Shown: positions 36,689 to 48,934, numbered from the stretch's first letter. The stretch: 64,000 bases of DNA from Apricaphanius iberus (GCA_028564705.1 JAPXFQ010002747.1:2046001-2110000), one strand, 5' to 3'. The notes: generated by a model from the letters alone, not told the origin. Made by a program: numbers and translations.

Positions 36689-36917
36689 GTTTAGATCAAA
36701 GAATATTAACGTGTTAAAATGGCCTAGTCAAAGTCCAGACCTACATCCAATTAGGAATTTGTCACAAGACTAGGAGATGAACTGAACAAACTCGGACTAT
36801 TTTGAAAATGCAGATTTGGGAAAAAATGTCAGAATCTTGATGTGGAAAGAAGGTAGAGATTTGTCTAAAAAGGAAAACTAAAGAAGGTTAAAGTCTTCTT
36901 CACAATTATGGACCACT

Positions 36918-36939
36918 TAGGGATGTAAGAAAATATTGG

Positions 36940-36991
<52 letters not shown>

Positions 36992-37259
36992 CATACACAT
37001 ACATATGTCACAGTATTCAAAAATGTATAAATGTTTACTTGATTTTTTATTTAAATCGAACCATTAATGATGAAAGCAATTTAAAGTTTGACCGCTAGTT
37101 GGTGGCCATTTCCGATCTGCTATATCTAGCAATAAAACTGGATGTGTTATGTAGAAACAGATTGGAGTGTTTAGAATGCTGTGACTCATAGTATGGCAAT
37201 ATATCATATGTATTGTGATACATACAGTATCACGAGATTCTTGCCAATTAACATCCCTA
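36918..37259. mobile_element. non-autonomous DNA element, family shared with 54523-54944
   Basis: Bounded by TAGGGATGTAAGAAAATATT and ..CTTGCCAATTAACATCCCTA. Both ends match those of the copy at 54523-54944, in the opposite orientation. The middle is a TA microsatellite (36946-36987). No convincing target duplication was seen. Confidence 0.65.
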
Positions 37260-38489
37260 GTACTTACTGTAGCTGCACTGCTTCTCATGAAAAACGTTCA
37301 CTCATCATTAGGTTGTAAATAATGAGCCGTGTCTGAATAACCATTCTATTCAAAATATGATAAATTCAAGAATAAATTACACAACAATCATTTGCCAGAC
37401 TCATTCTAAGGAACCCTTCAAGTTTTTCCAGGTTTGAGGCTCACACTACCTGGAAAATATAATCCCAAGCTGCTTAAAGAAAAAACAAACAAAACAAAAA
37501 CTCTGCTGTGCTGCTCCAGCATTAAGAGCTCTAAGCTCCAGCTGGCAACCAGAGAAGCTGCGTGTCAAACACAACTGCTCAGACCTGATTTCCAACATGC
37601 ATGGGAAACGGCGGTTTGTCAATCCCAACTGTCTAAACATCCCTTTTTTTTTTCTTTCTACCTGCTTCCTTCCAGCCATCCACCTCCAAACATGTTACAT
37701 AAAAGCACCCGCTCTAGTAGCACTTTCAGTTTCACGAAGCAGCCGTATGAAAGCCTTGTTACAGGCTTGGCCGACTGCTTTACGAACGTGTGCTTACTTT
37801 GTCTCTTTCAACTTGTCTTTGGGCCGCTGCAGATAAGAGACTCTTAACTTTTCCGTTAGTTCGAGGATAAAGGCAAGGTGAGATTTAAAATCTGCACGTC
37901 TCAGGAGAAAGAAGAGGGGAGCAATTTTCACTCCAAGTTTGTTGGAGTGTTGCCTCTCTCCAGCTGCAGATGGCTGTCATTAAGGCGCTGCTCCCAAGTG
38001 TGGAAGTCTTTGAGCTCCAAGCAGATACTTTATGTCCAAGAGGAAACATTTGCTAAAAGAAATTAATCCAGTCTGAATTTACGCATTTCAGAACCTCATT
38101 TTTTCACAAATTCTTAGTCACTGGATTTCCTGAGATTTAAAATGCCAAGTCACCATGCAGTCATTGGGCGGGAGGCAGGATACAGCATGGACAGGTCAAC
38201 ACAGAGACACACAGGATGGACAATAATGCCCAGACACACATACACTCAAAATTCAACCCTGGACTTCCTAGCTGCATAAAAATAAATAAGTTAACGAATT
38301 AAATTTTAGCAAAACTTGGATTTAATTGTTAATAAAACGTAAATTGATTTTATATACAAACTGTGTTGCAGTATATTAAAATATGTCTGTTCTTTTATTT
38401 CAGAAAATTCTCCAAAGAGTACAGAAAATTCTGATTTATTGCTTTTTTATTGTTAGTTCAAGACAATCCATCTATCCATCTATCATCTA
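37260..38489. other. acap3 intron 1 block without a recognised gene
   Basis: Nothing recognised. The 137-codon plus-strand frame at 37434-37847 has no domain and lies opposite acap3. Confidence 0.4.
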
Positions 38490-38770
38490 ACGCCTATTTG
38501 AGATTGACTCTCAGAGACGCCAGGGATCCAAACCCAGGATCTTTCCTCCGTCCTTGCAGGACATGCCCCCAAAACTTCTAAAGAGAGGATGACAGGAAGC
38601 ATCCTGATAACATGCAGAGGAGCAGTGATTCTACTCCAAACTCCTCACCTTATCTCTGTAGATAAACCCATTCAACCTACATAATTAGGTTATTTCAGCC
38701 TCTCGTACCACGAGTCACGTTCTTTTGGTCTCGATCCACATCCCATGACCGTAGGTAAAGGGCCAAACCT
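38490..38770 (-). mobile_element. LINE fragment
   Basis: Minus-oriented fragment: GAGAGGATGACAGGAAGCAT (38583), TGCAGAGGAGCAGTGATTCT (38614) and ACCACGAGTCACGTTCTTTT (38708) match a common teleost LINE, apparently the same family as 9480-10090. Confidence 0.55.
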
Positions 38771-38963
38771 TTGAACACTACAAAAGATCAAACTAATATC
38801 TTATTTTCTTGCAAACAAGACAAACTGACTCGTTCAAGGCAGGGATTCATATAAGTCCAGTTTTCGATTATTTCTTTTATTTGTTAAGCACCCAAAGAGC
38901 AAAATGTTAGTAGTAAGAGTAAAATTAAAAACTCATTAAGTCGATTATTTCTAATCAATAAAA

Positions 38964-39168
38964 CAGAGACGTCCAAAGCCCAGCCCAGGGGCCAATAAGG
39001 GCCCCCTCAGAACAATTACGTTTTAGATCTACAATTAGTTATAAATCCCCTTCCTACAGAAATCAAACGTTGCTCGTTTCAGTATAATTTTTGAGGTTCA
39101 GTTTATTGATGAACAGGTGGAATTATTTATTTCTCTTTTTAAGGTAATCAAAAGTTTGGACACCCCTG
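38964..39168. mobile_element. short hAT-like element
   Basis: The left end CAGAGACGTCCAAAGCCCAG and the reverse-complemented right end CAGGGGTGTCCAAACTTTTG pair as inverted repeats. Flanking 8-mers caataaaa and cagtaaac match at 6 of 8, so the duplication is weak. Confidence 0.6.
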
Positions 39169-39779
39169 CAGTAAACGATCTGATGTGTTTTTCAAGGTTT
39201 TTTTTTTCCTTCTCCTTTAGTGTGCAATAAAGAATCCTGGACAAACAGGTTCTAACTGTTGGATCAGAGATCCAGGCTTAGAAATGGGTGGAAATTCCTT
39301 TCCCAGTGTGTAAGCTTTGGTTTGTAGCAGCATGAAAACTTAGGACAGTTGTGGAAATATTCAGTCTCACAACTGATCAATGAGTATGAATATATCTAGA
39401 ACAGAAATCAGTGTCTCTCCCGGTTTGTGCAAATTAAAGAGATTGAATTCACGTAACTCGTTATTATCTCCATGATTGGGAGGAAGCTCATCGATATAAG
39501 AACTCCTGGAAGTTAAGATGATGCCCATCAATAACACAGTGCCCACCGTTAGACAAGAGGCGCACTAAAATGTGACTGATCCTCCAATCCAAACTCCCAT
39601 GCTCCCTTAAATTCCCCACATTATGTTCCCGATCGAGCCATGTGCCGCAGCTCCAACAGCGGACTCATCCGAAGGTCTGAGCAGAATAATGTCATCCAGA
39701 CTGAGGCGTTCAACAGTTCAACCACACAATCGGTCTACCGCGTTTTTGGGGTTTTTTTTCCCCACCCTTAAATTCTTAC

Positions 39780-39826
39780 CTAAATCGGGGAGAATCCTTG
39801 ATGCAGTCTTCAAAATCAACCGTCAT
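39780..39826 (-). CDS. acap3: acap3 exon 1 with start codon
   Basis: The minus strand reads ATG at 39826-39824 and encodes MTVDFEDCIKDSPRF, then two bases of an arginine codon, then a gtaag donor at 39779. This is the conserved N-terminus of ACAP2/ACAP3 (MTVDFEECxKDSPRFR in the family). The split arginine codon is completed exactly by the first base of the exon at 1749, so the two pieces join in phase over an intron of 38,030 bases. The upstream sequence is richer in CpG than its surroundings, as expected of a 5' UTR and promoter. A 129-residue plus-strand reading frame covers the same bases; it is a shadow. The a/b paralogue of teleosts cannot be assigned. Confidence 0.92.
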
Positions 39827-40015
39827 CTTGGATTTGGAGAGGAGTTTCAGCGCGATTTAAAACACGGATGTCATCTCCTGAGTGGGTTGAAGTACACAGA
39901 TGGGAAGTATCCTACAGAGGGAGAACGGTCCTGCCCTTCTAGCCGTGGTTTACTCACGGAGCGCCGCGCTGATGAGCCCACACCAAAGGACCCGCCGTTG
40001 CTTTCATGGTAAACT
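39827..40015 (-). promoter_or_regulatory. acap3: acap3 5' UTR and probable promoter
   Basis: Directly upstream of the acap3 start, this stretch has CpG clusters (for example around 39957-39970 and 39990) in a window otherwise poor in CpG. No TATA box is evident, which fits a broad CpG-type promoter. The transcription start site cannot be placed from sequence alone. Confidence 0.5.
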
Positions 40016-43000
40016 CGGATTTCACAACTCCAGTCTCAAACTCGAATAACAAACAGCTAAATTTAGTTGTTTTTTTTTCTCACACGTTGGTTGATAATGG
40101 AAGGCGGTACAAGGACAAACCTATTTATGAACATGTAAAACTAATTAAAATATACATTTATAAATTCCAAACATTTCAAAAATCTGAATTGACTCAATTC
40201 CAGGTCGTACATAAACTAAATAAGATATATCAGAATGTTAATCTAATTATGGCTTGAAATAAAAAGGATTTAGCCTACACGCATAAGTGAATGACTTAAT
40301 TGTCCTCGGGGTTGAATGCAGTAGCCTACCTACTATTTTTGAATTAAACTAATTGCAACTAGTTCAGCATTTTGGATAGCACTTGAAAGCGACATTGTGA
40401 AATAGGCTACTGACGTCAAACTCATTTGAATGAAAACAATTTTAATTTTTTTCCCCCCCTCTTCGTTTTCTTTTCTATTCTAAAATACTTCTTTAATTGT
40501 ATTATTGCCCAAGCAAACATTTCAGACAGTTAAAACATGTCTTTAGCAGTTATTCAACATCCCCAAAATCATAGCCAGTTTTCTGCCCTGCAAACTAAGA
40601 AATATTTAATTTATATTAGGAGACATTACTGAATTTCCCTCTGGGATCAATAAAGTATTTTTTTTTATTTAACATTGTCTTTCACTCACTGGCTCCAGGT
40701 TAAAGAGGACTTAATTTGAACTTTTTTTTCTGTACTTTCCCATGCAGCTTTGGAGTGATGTTACAGTGAATCCTTTTCCATGAACATTTACCTCAATTTA
40801 ACAGGAAATAGGAAAATCGGTCAGAATACCAGGAGACTTTATGGCAGCACTCACTGGAGTTCTTTCTCCTTTCCTGGGCCTTGTTCGATATCATGAATGG
40901 AAATGACTTCATTGACTTTCAGACAAATTGACTACGACCAATGTCTTCTATTTACTTACAGAGATTGATAACGGGACTTTCATATGAAATAAATTCGGGG
41001 TTTTTTAGTAAAAAGGGCCTATATTTATTTATTAATATTTTTTTATTAATCAGCTTGACCCTCCATCTCACACTGATTAGACCTTTTGACATATCCAGGA
41101 AAAAATCTTACAGAAATTATTGGCATTAAATAAAACAATTTTAAAATATGAATGTTATACATTTCAAAAAAAATTATCACTCGGTACTTCAAATTGCACA
41201 TAAAAATGTCCTGTATCAAACCAGCACAATCATTCTTACCTGTTTTAAGCAATCGATTGTAGTTTTTTCTCAGTCATATCCAAGTGCCCTTAAGTGCCAA
41301 TAATAACAGATCTGGCACAACAGATTTCGTCCACATTAAGTCTATCACTAACTTTAGTGATCTATGCTTATACTTTGGGAAAGACAAGTATTAACTGGGC
41401 TTCAATACAATAAACAGGAATATTTGTAGAGCATTTATAAATAGTCAGTTTTTAAGTCCGTCAGTCTCATGTTACTATTAAAACAAATATTAGCATCTCT
41501 CCTTCTAACATTTGACTATAGGCGATTTTCCCAAAAGTATTTCTGAAATGTCAATTTATAAAATTTATTTGAGACAGAATCTCTTTTAATTGAATGCTGG
41601 AAGACACTTGTACTTTGGAGTGTTTTCTTACTAATAGCTGCATAAAAATAAAATTCAGGATGAACGGGGTTGGAAATAAGCACAGGATCACAAGTTGATA
41701 CTAGGTGAGCGAAGGGAAGATGGTTTGGGCATTTCCAGAAGAGAGTAATGGACAAAATATATTGAGTATGGAGGAAGACCACAGAGGTGTACGGTTGTGT
41801 ATAAAGAGATTAAGGGAATATTGTAGAATTATTACACTTGCATTTCACCATAATTATTTTATGATTTTGGTATCAACTTTGTTATTTTAAAGCACACCTT
41901 TTTTTTTAATTCTATTTAAAAAAAAGTTTTAATAAACCAAAAAATCGTATGTCGCAAAATTTCTAAAGATTGCCCGAATTAATTTAGCATTAAATAACAT
42001 TAATTAAGTGATAAAAAGGTTTACCTTCAAAATGTACATAGAAACGTTTAACCTGTTGTTTTCAATAATAAGTTAACCTGCTGCAACCTGAAGAGGTACG
42101 AAAAATTTGACATTATACATTTTCCATAAAGTCATTTAATTTGACATTTTTGGAAATATGGTAAAGCAATGTTTGTTAAGAATTTAAAAGTGGGTTTCTA
42201 TTAACTAATTTTTAGACAAATAAGTCCATTAAGAACTTAAGTAAATAACATGAATCTAAATTTATGGTAGATTATTCTGATTGTGCTCAGAAAGTGTTTT
42301 CACATCTGCAATAATTTAACCTTTAAATAAATAACTAAATTGTAATCTTTCTTTTGCAACACCTTTATTTTTTGTCAAATCTATTAGGGTTGTAGTTCAT
42401 TTGATTCAATTCAACGTTATTGAGTCAGACGACTATCATGCTGCCTTTTGAATTAACTCAGCTCCTTTTACAAATCTGAGATCAAAGCACTCTGTGGCTC
42501 TTTATGCATCTGTTGAGTCAGCAGCTGGCTGATGCTGAAGTGCAAGCTGCAGCAGAAAACTTAGTAGCAAACTTGGCAGTATGCTTTTCATCAGCACTCT
42601 TATGGATTTCATTAAAACAGTCCATGATCTCTACATGTAATACTGGAGAGCTCTGTTGAAATAGGAATTGGATTAGAGTCTGTGTATAAATGACCACAAG
42701 ATGTTAACCAACGATTGACAGCAAAAGTAACAGATGTTCTTTAAAATATGGGACAAGTTCTAAAGATGTGCACATCCGATTTTGAGTTTAAAGTGAATAG
42801 TAACCTGATTTCAGATCTGCTTTAGGTAATTGGATCTGTACAATGAATTGTACAAATTCAATCTTTACCGGTAAGATTTTCTTAATTTGCACAGAAAATA
42901 TATATGGCTACACTAACATATAAGGTCAAATCTCCTGGACCTCTCTACCATAACGTTTTTTATATTCGGTGTTTTTAATAGGCAAGTCAACGTTACACAC

Positions 43001-43768
43001 GCACACTTTAAGTACTCTTATAACACTTTAAATCTTAAATTAATATTTTGTATTAGGATAAAAAAAAAAAAAAAAAATTGCTTTGGCATGTTAAAGATGT
43101 AATCTAAATATTTGACTCAACACGGCTGTTTTATTCCCCGTTTTCAGTTTTTACATAAACATTACTCATTAATTTGGGTGTAAATGTAAATATCATTATT
43201 GCAGTATTAACCCCATTAAGCTTTTACTGGTGCATTGGAAATGACATTTGACTGACATATTTTCACATTTAACTATTTTAAATATGTAAAATGCTACACA
43301 CAATGCAACATCCAAACCAGCATGGGTTCCGGATATGTTTTTTTAATTTATTATTTCAGCAAAGAGTGGAGCCATGCTACAACAGCATGAGGGGAACAGA
43401 GTCGTCATTTCTAAAAACAGAAAGAAATGTGAAAAATTAGCTAATTGAATTCAATTTATTTAAAAAAATACTCTATTAATCCGAAATTGAAATTAAGCAT
43501 TGTAACTTTATTCTGTAAAGCATTTTGAACTTCTTTTTTTTGAATGAAAAATACTTTTAGTGTGATTGATTGATTGATTGAACACGGTTTTTCTTTCAAA
43601 GAGATGTTCTACATAATGAGGGCTATATCAGTCTGAACTACAGAAGCCTCTGACTGAAGACGTTCTGTTGTATAACAGTCTCCTGAAGAGGTCATTCAGG
43701 GTAGTCTTCAATTTTCTTGATTTTATTAAGATTTCTGTTTTACACAGTCATCTTCAGATGTTCTAGAG
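40016..43768. other. intergenic, upstream of acap3
   Basis: A/T-rich. Contains a LINE-type tail near 40636-40662 (GAATTTCCCTCTGGGATCAATAAAG) as a short relic and a plus-strand LINE-end fragment at 41690-41830 (GGGCATTTCCAGAAGAGAG). A poly(A) tract lies at 43061-43077. No gene recognised. Confidence 0.45.
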
Positions 43769-44117
43769 CACACGTGTCAAACTCAAGGCACGGGGGCCAG
43801 ATCCGGCCCTCCATGGCCATTTATGTGGCCCTCTAAACTCTAGAGGACCACATAGATTTAAATTTAAGTTCTATTTTTCTGCACCCCGATACAGTTTTAT
43901 CAGTAAAATAAAATCAGTGTTTATTTGAACAGTCCTAAATCACATCATTATGTAAAGATGTTCACTATGATTACATTTTAAGATGTACTTTTGGAATGTG
44001 GAGGCTGATTTTAACGGTTTGTTATACTTTCATCAATACTTTCTGCCACAACTGGCCCTTTAACGATATTCATCAGCTTGATGTGGCCCCAAAATTGAAA
44101 TTAGTTTGACACCGCTG
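43769..44117. mobile_element. hAT-like element with 7/8 target duplication
   Basis: The left end CACACGTGTCAAACTCAAGG and the reverse-complemented right end CAGCGGTGTCAAACTAATTT pair. ttctagag (43761-43768) and ttctaaag (44118-44125) differ at one base. The body has the usual GGCC-rich subterminal motifs (TCCGGCCCTCCATGGCCAT; GATGTGGCCCC). Confidence 0.85.
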
Positions 44118-46489
44118 TTCTAAAGTATTCCCCAAAACCAATCTCCTTTATTTTTTAGTTTGTTTAGCCCTTTTATGTCCCTAATGCCTTCATCTGATGC
44201 TGCTACCGCAACAGATGAAGGCAGAAGACAGTGTGCTCTCCACAACAGATACGTATAAATCTGCAGCATCTTGCTGCAAACCTTTAAGGAACTAAGCTTG
44301 AGGTCGTAATTAATGAAGCAATAAAACACTGGCCCAAGATCCGAACCTATGATGACGTCCCCCCGCCAAACCCCCCCCCCCCTAATCATCTTCTATAAAT
44401 AAAATCATTCTCTTCTCATTTCTCTCTTTTGGCCTTAGCAAATCCTTAATGGAACCTCACAGCATCTGATTAGTGGTATCTTTCTGTCTTTAATTGCTTT
44501 CTAAGATTATATGTGTGATACTGTCAGTGTCCATATCCTCACATTCTTGTGTCCACCAGCATTCTGAGATGCACCATGTGCCTTTGTACATGAAGAGGAA
44601 GAAAGCCTTTAAATACCAAACATGCTTCCATCCTAGAAAAGTCCCCAGCAGCACTGCAATACTGAATCTTTAAGAAGGATGTATAGCTCTCTTGGATGGT
44701 GACCTACTTTTGCTCCGCTCTTTAGTCTGCTGGAGAGAGCTGCAAGTCGAACCGCTGGGTGTGCGGCATGTAATGTTATCCCTTCTGACTGCAGGTGCAA
44801 GACAAGACAAGACAAGCGACAAATTAATCCTGTACAAATGACACATAGTATATATAATGCATGCCTGTCCCCGCTTTTAAAAAAACAACATTACTGAAAT
44901 AGCCTTAAAAATTAATGCTATTCTTTCACCATGACGCTCCCATCAGTATTTGTGCAGTGTTGCTTACACAGGCCAAGGAGTTGGATAGGAAGAAAAAAAT
45001 TCTCATGCATTTATATGGCTTACAACTCAGCGTCTGTCGTCCAACCTGCAGCTGGAGCACTGTTCATTTGGATCTAACAAGCGTTCTTGACTGTAAAGAC
45101 AAATGGAAGACATCTTTATTCTTCCTAGAATTCTTCTGGTCTTGTATATCAAGGGGGGGGGGGGGTTCATTTTACATCTAGAAAAAAACCACCAAACTCA
45201 TGAAGAATGGATGAAGCACCCTTTTAGTTCAGGACATTTTCATTAACCGCTAAACGAACACGACAACCCGGTCTAGTGTCTTCATATCACTTATTTAAAT
45301 AAGCTATATTCTGCATACTGGGTCACATCCTGAAGGCAGTTGACACATGACCTTTTCTGAGACTGAAACTAACATTGCCCAAAGCTGTTTGCACTCAATG
45401 TGAGATCACTGCTGACTTATTTAACAGTCAAGCACTTATCAAGTGGGAGAAGCCCCATTTTAAGACCAGCATGTCTCTCAGCATCACTTTTGGATGTGAA
45501 TACCATTTTTTAAATAAGCTCACACGCAAATTATAATCCAGGACCTTCTGGCTACAACATACCACTGCTAGAAACCCCATGCAGCTCTTACTCAACCTAG
45601 TTTTATTCCTTTGTTAAAAATGCATCACCTTTGGCACTTCTTAATCACTTGTGAGCATGCTACTTAATTTTGACATCTTTACCTTACACCTTTTCAACAT
45701 AATGTAGCATGCCACGAGCTTCACTGATGCATTTCCTGCATAGTAAATGCTTGGAAAGTTTTCATTTTAGGGCTATTAGTGTCAGTGCATTCAAAGCACT
45801 CACAATCATCCCTCCTGACTCTGTCCCTTTGTTTCTGAGCAGCAGTGCTTCAGTAAAGTGTCGTTCAACATTTATAAGCCTCAACTTGAATTATGCGCAG
45901 TTTCTCAACATATATCATATCAAGGCAAGTACTTACGTTTGAAGGAAAAATCTCAACACATTAGCTGAGAAAAGCCGTGAAAGACATAAAATGCTCACAA
46001 TCACATGAATATCTGGGGTAGCTTGGGGTACCTTTAAACAGTTACTTTATTAAATTTGAAATAAAAACAAATAAAAACTAACTGCTCAAATGGGCTCATG
46101 CTTTACATCCCAAATCAATTCAAATCTCCTTATTCACTGCAGTGGGCTTTGTCTGTTGGTGATCTCAGGATGTCCAAAAGAACGAAGAGGATGAGGACCG
46201 GACGGGTTGGAAGGGAAAACAAAGGGAAATATTTTTCAGGAAGCCACTTATGCTGAATCAGCAGGACAAAAGCAGATTGGCTCCAGAAAGGAGGTCATTC
46301 AGTCACAGAGGTCGACTCAGAGTTAGCAGCAACACAAATAATGGAGTCCTAGCTCCTAAGACAAATGTATTTTCAAAGGTTGCTACTTTTAGCGTCAAAA
46401 GAATAAACTACAAACACAAAGTGTTACAAACGTCTGCTTAGCAATCTGGAGTAATTTAGCGTTCCGTGTGTGCTATATAGAGCATTTAA
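44118..46489. other. intergenic, no gene recognised
   Basis: Holds a C tract at 44371-44382, a GACAA tandem near 44799-44817 and a 13-base G tract at 45153-45165. Open frames are short and featureless. Confidence 0.45.
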
Positions 46490-46494
46490 CCTTA

Positions 46495-46750
46495 CGCTGT
46501 TGTACGTTCCAAGGAAGGGGTAGTACCAGGAGAGAACCCAAACAAGCAACTCCAGGCTGGAATTCGAACCAAGGACCTTTTAGCTGCAACATTGCTACCA
46601 ATGCACCATGGTGCATTCAGGTTAAGACTATGCTTTTAATTGTTTAACTATGTATCATATGTTTTGCTTCTTTATAGCTGAACCACGTAAAGCACCATGA
46701 ATTACCCTGTTGTTGAAAGTGTGCTATACAAATAAGATTGCCTTGCCTTC
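46495..46750. mobile_element. tRNA-like repeat head and LINE/SINE tail
   Basis: On the minus strand, AAAGGTCCTTGGTTCGAATT (46584-46565) resembles a tRNA B-box and sits in the head of a widespread fish repeat that continues CTGGAGTT..GGGTTCTCTCC. At 46683-46745 the plus strand has the tail GTAAAGCACCATGAATTACC..AAATAAGATTGCC, related to 7640-7700. Both are decayed. Confidence 0.5.
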
Positions 46751-47659
46751 CACAAACCAACTACAAGACTGAAGAGAGTGAATTCTTGGGTAAATTAGAT
46801 TTTCCAAACAGGAAGTGGAAAAATTTTACAGAAACAGACTTTTGACTCCAAACATTAAGAATAATATACAGCAGAAGCAAAACATGTATTTATTCATTAT
46901 ATTTAAATCCAAAAAATAGAAAAAGTGTTTCAGGACAACGTAAAAAGTAATGAGATAAGAGAAAGGTTTTCGGTAACATTCCAGACGACAGAACACCTTG
47001 CAGTGTTTTATCCATCACCTCCAATTCATTCAGTTCTGCTAATCTGGCCAAAAAAGGTGAACAGGTCCTTTTTTAGCAAACCGTGAATTTATTTTGAGGG
47101 AAAGTAGAGCAGGAGGAGCTGCAGGCTTATCGAAATCCCATCTCCTAAAAACACAAAAGATACTCACAGCCACATGAATATGATCCAACAGAGCTGTGAT
47201 GCCTTCACTCTGTTAACATCGAAGGGTTTTCCCTCTAATCATTTTTATTTTACCTCACAAGACCGATTACCTTGTTAGCGCACACCAACTACTTGATGCG
47301 CAATTGATTTATTTAGCTCATGACGCTTTGAGGACTTCTGATTTAAGATCAAAGAAGATGTGAGGCCGTCTCGACGTGATTATGGGAAGACACAGAGGCT
47401 GGCGTTGCCAGGCAACGAGACGAAGGAAGATCATGGCGGTTTGCTTGGTATCGGATTCAGATGACTCTCCACCACCTTAGGGATCTATGTGCCACTATGG
47501 CTTTCCTGCACCTCAATACACATGCGAGACTAAGTAAGATTTAAAAACAGGGCTCTCACTGTGTCATTCAGTGCCTGGCAAAGATTGCCTGAGATCGACT
47601 AACAGGTGGCTTCTAGGGGTAACTGGTTAAAAACTACCAGAGGAGTTAAAAAGAAAGCT
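46751..47659. other. intergenic, with an X-box palindrome
   Basis: No gene recognised. An RFX-type palindrome, GTTGCCAGGCAAC, is at 47404-47416, followed by a short CpG-bearing stretch. Confidence 0.4.
47404..47416. promoter_or_regulatory. palindromic X-box (RFX) match
   Basis: GTTGCC-A-GGCAAC: two perfect RFX half-sites in palindrome with a one-base spacer. It lies between the acap3 promoter and the end of the PHRF1-like gene. No nearby transcription start is proven. Confidence 0.45.
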
Positions 47660-48110
47660 TCATGAATGCAGAGCATGACCAAAGAGTAGAGTGAGAAGGA
47701 GGAAGTTCAAACCATCTCTCCCATGCATGGATAATGGCTAAGAATCATATTCCCGACTCCAACGTCTCTCCGCCTGGCTTTCTAACCACAAGGCGAGACA
47801 GAGATTTAAAGAAGAGCGGCTAAAGAGATGGGTTAGCAGTGCTTGCCAACAAACAATGGCATCATTCAGGACATGCTACTGTAAAATATTGTCTTTGTTG
47901 CCTGAAAATTCAGCTGTTAGTGAATCATGACATTTACGAGACAGTCATACAGCAAAATCCTTCAGTCAGAGGCCTCTTGGGATTGGTTGTAAACTGGAGA
48001 GCTACTAGAGAGCTTTCCTGCCCTTGACAATTCTTTAGATACCTGAATGATGCAAGTTATGACATTTAATTTCACTTTGGTGTAAATAAAGTATTGTCAA
48101 ACTCAACTGG
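47660..48110 (+). repeat. dispersed repeat family R2, copy 2
   Basis: Collinear with 27590-28015 (GACCAAAGAGTAGAGTGAG, CCCGACTCCAACGTCTCTC, CAGAGATTTAAAGAAGAGCG, ATCATTCAGGACATG, CTTCAGTCAGAGGC). It ends with gtaaataaagtattgtcaaa, like a non-LTR tail. Confidence 0.55.
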
Positions 48111-48928
48111 CTTCCATTCATTTGATCTTATTAAAAGGGGGCTGAACATCCCACCTACACATATTTTAATAAAATAGATTAAGAAAACCATGTTTAACTT
48201 TTCTTCCACTTGCTCTCATCTACTTATCTTTTACATAAAATCTTTTAAACTGCAATGAGGTTGGTGGTTGCAGCCATTCCATGAATTTTATTCTATCCAC
48301 TCTCTCTTCAGAACAAATGCTGGTTTATATGGTTGTATGCTCAGTTCATTTCATTAAGTGAAGGTGTGCCTCTTATTAAAAACATTGTTTGGAGCAATTC
48401 TACTGATCCCCTCCAGTATTCTGCTCGTCCAATTTACAGTTTATGGAGGGGGGTGACCGATCCAGGAGGAAAACTCAGACCAACCCGCCTCCAGTGTTAA
48501 GAGCAAAGCATGTTCCAGCCCGTTGCTTAAAGACAAATGTCTACTTGAAACCCATTCGTATAGAATTAGCATCATCCACGAATTCAGTTCCTTTATCTTC
48601 ATAAGCATTCCTACCGAATTATTCAGCCGGCTTATTGAACACTTGAAAATGCTGTAATCAATGTCAGTCCTCTTCTCCTTTGGTTTGCCAGTTATGTACA
48701 TTTTTATTTTTGTCAAACTTTTGTATAGATTTTAGAGAAAAAAAAAGAAAAAAGAACAAGAAAAGGCACAAAATGAGGTGCACAGTTGAACTATACTGGG
48801 ATGAGTCTTGAAGATGTTATAAATGGAATTAAACTTCAATAAAAAATGTTATAGGAAAACCACAAAATAAAAATGTTTTAAAACTGCAAAACGAGAGAGA
48901 GAGAAAAAAACTCACTGGTTTGGACATT

Positions 48929-48934
48929 TTTATT
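48929..48934 (-). terminator. candidate poly(A) signal of the PHRF1-like gene
   Basis: AATAAA on the minus strand, about 120 bases past the TGA stop at 49056. A second copy lies further on near 48703. Placement fits a short 3' UTR, but such hexamers are common in A/T-rich DNA. Confidence 0.4.

Larger units (their letters stand above)
32290..36917 (+). mobile_element. old Tc1-like element split by nested insertions
   Basis: Three blocks read as one decayed Tc1-like element: 32290-32618 (5' region; AACCTGAAAAGTGCTGCGTA, TTGATACCGCTAAATAAA), 35757-36422 and 36689-36917. On the plus strand the last two hold transposase pieces, QQDNDSNQF near 36370 and [11 protein letters not shown] near 36725, interrupted by the hAT at 36423. 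CTTCACAATTATG near 36898 fits the start of the 3' terminal region. Frame breaks show it is dead. The first break holds the three-layer insertion at 32627-35756. Confidence 0.7.
1750..39779 (-). other. acap3: acap3 intron 1, about 38 kb, mostly transposon debris
   Basis: Exon 1 and exon 2 join in phase across this interval, so everything in it is intronic to acap3 unless a nested gene exists; none was recognised. It holds the Tc1-like, hAT-like, Harbinger-like and LINE remnants listed separately, A/T-rich single-copy DNA and several microsatellites. No splice-flanked conserved coding segment was found inside it by eye. Confidence 0.85.

Noticed and set aside
37434..37847. 137-codon plus-strand frame
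   Set aside because: No domain, unlikely composition, and opposite to acap3.
39623..40012. 129-codon plus-strand frame over the acap3 first exon
   Set aside because: It is antisense to the conserved MTVDFEDCIKDSPRF exon, and the CpG-rich 5' UTR explains why the frame is open.
46565..46584. tRNA gene suggested by GGTTCGAATT
   Set aside because: Only a B-box-like stretch in a known type of dispersed repeat; no cloverleaf can be folded around it.
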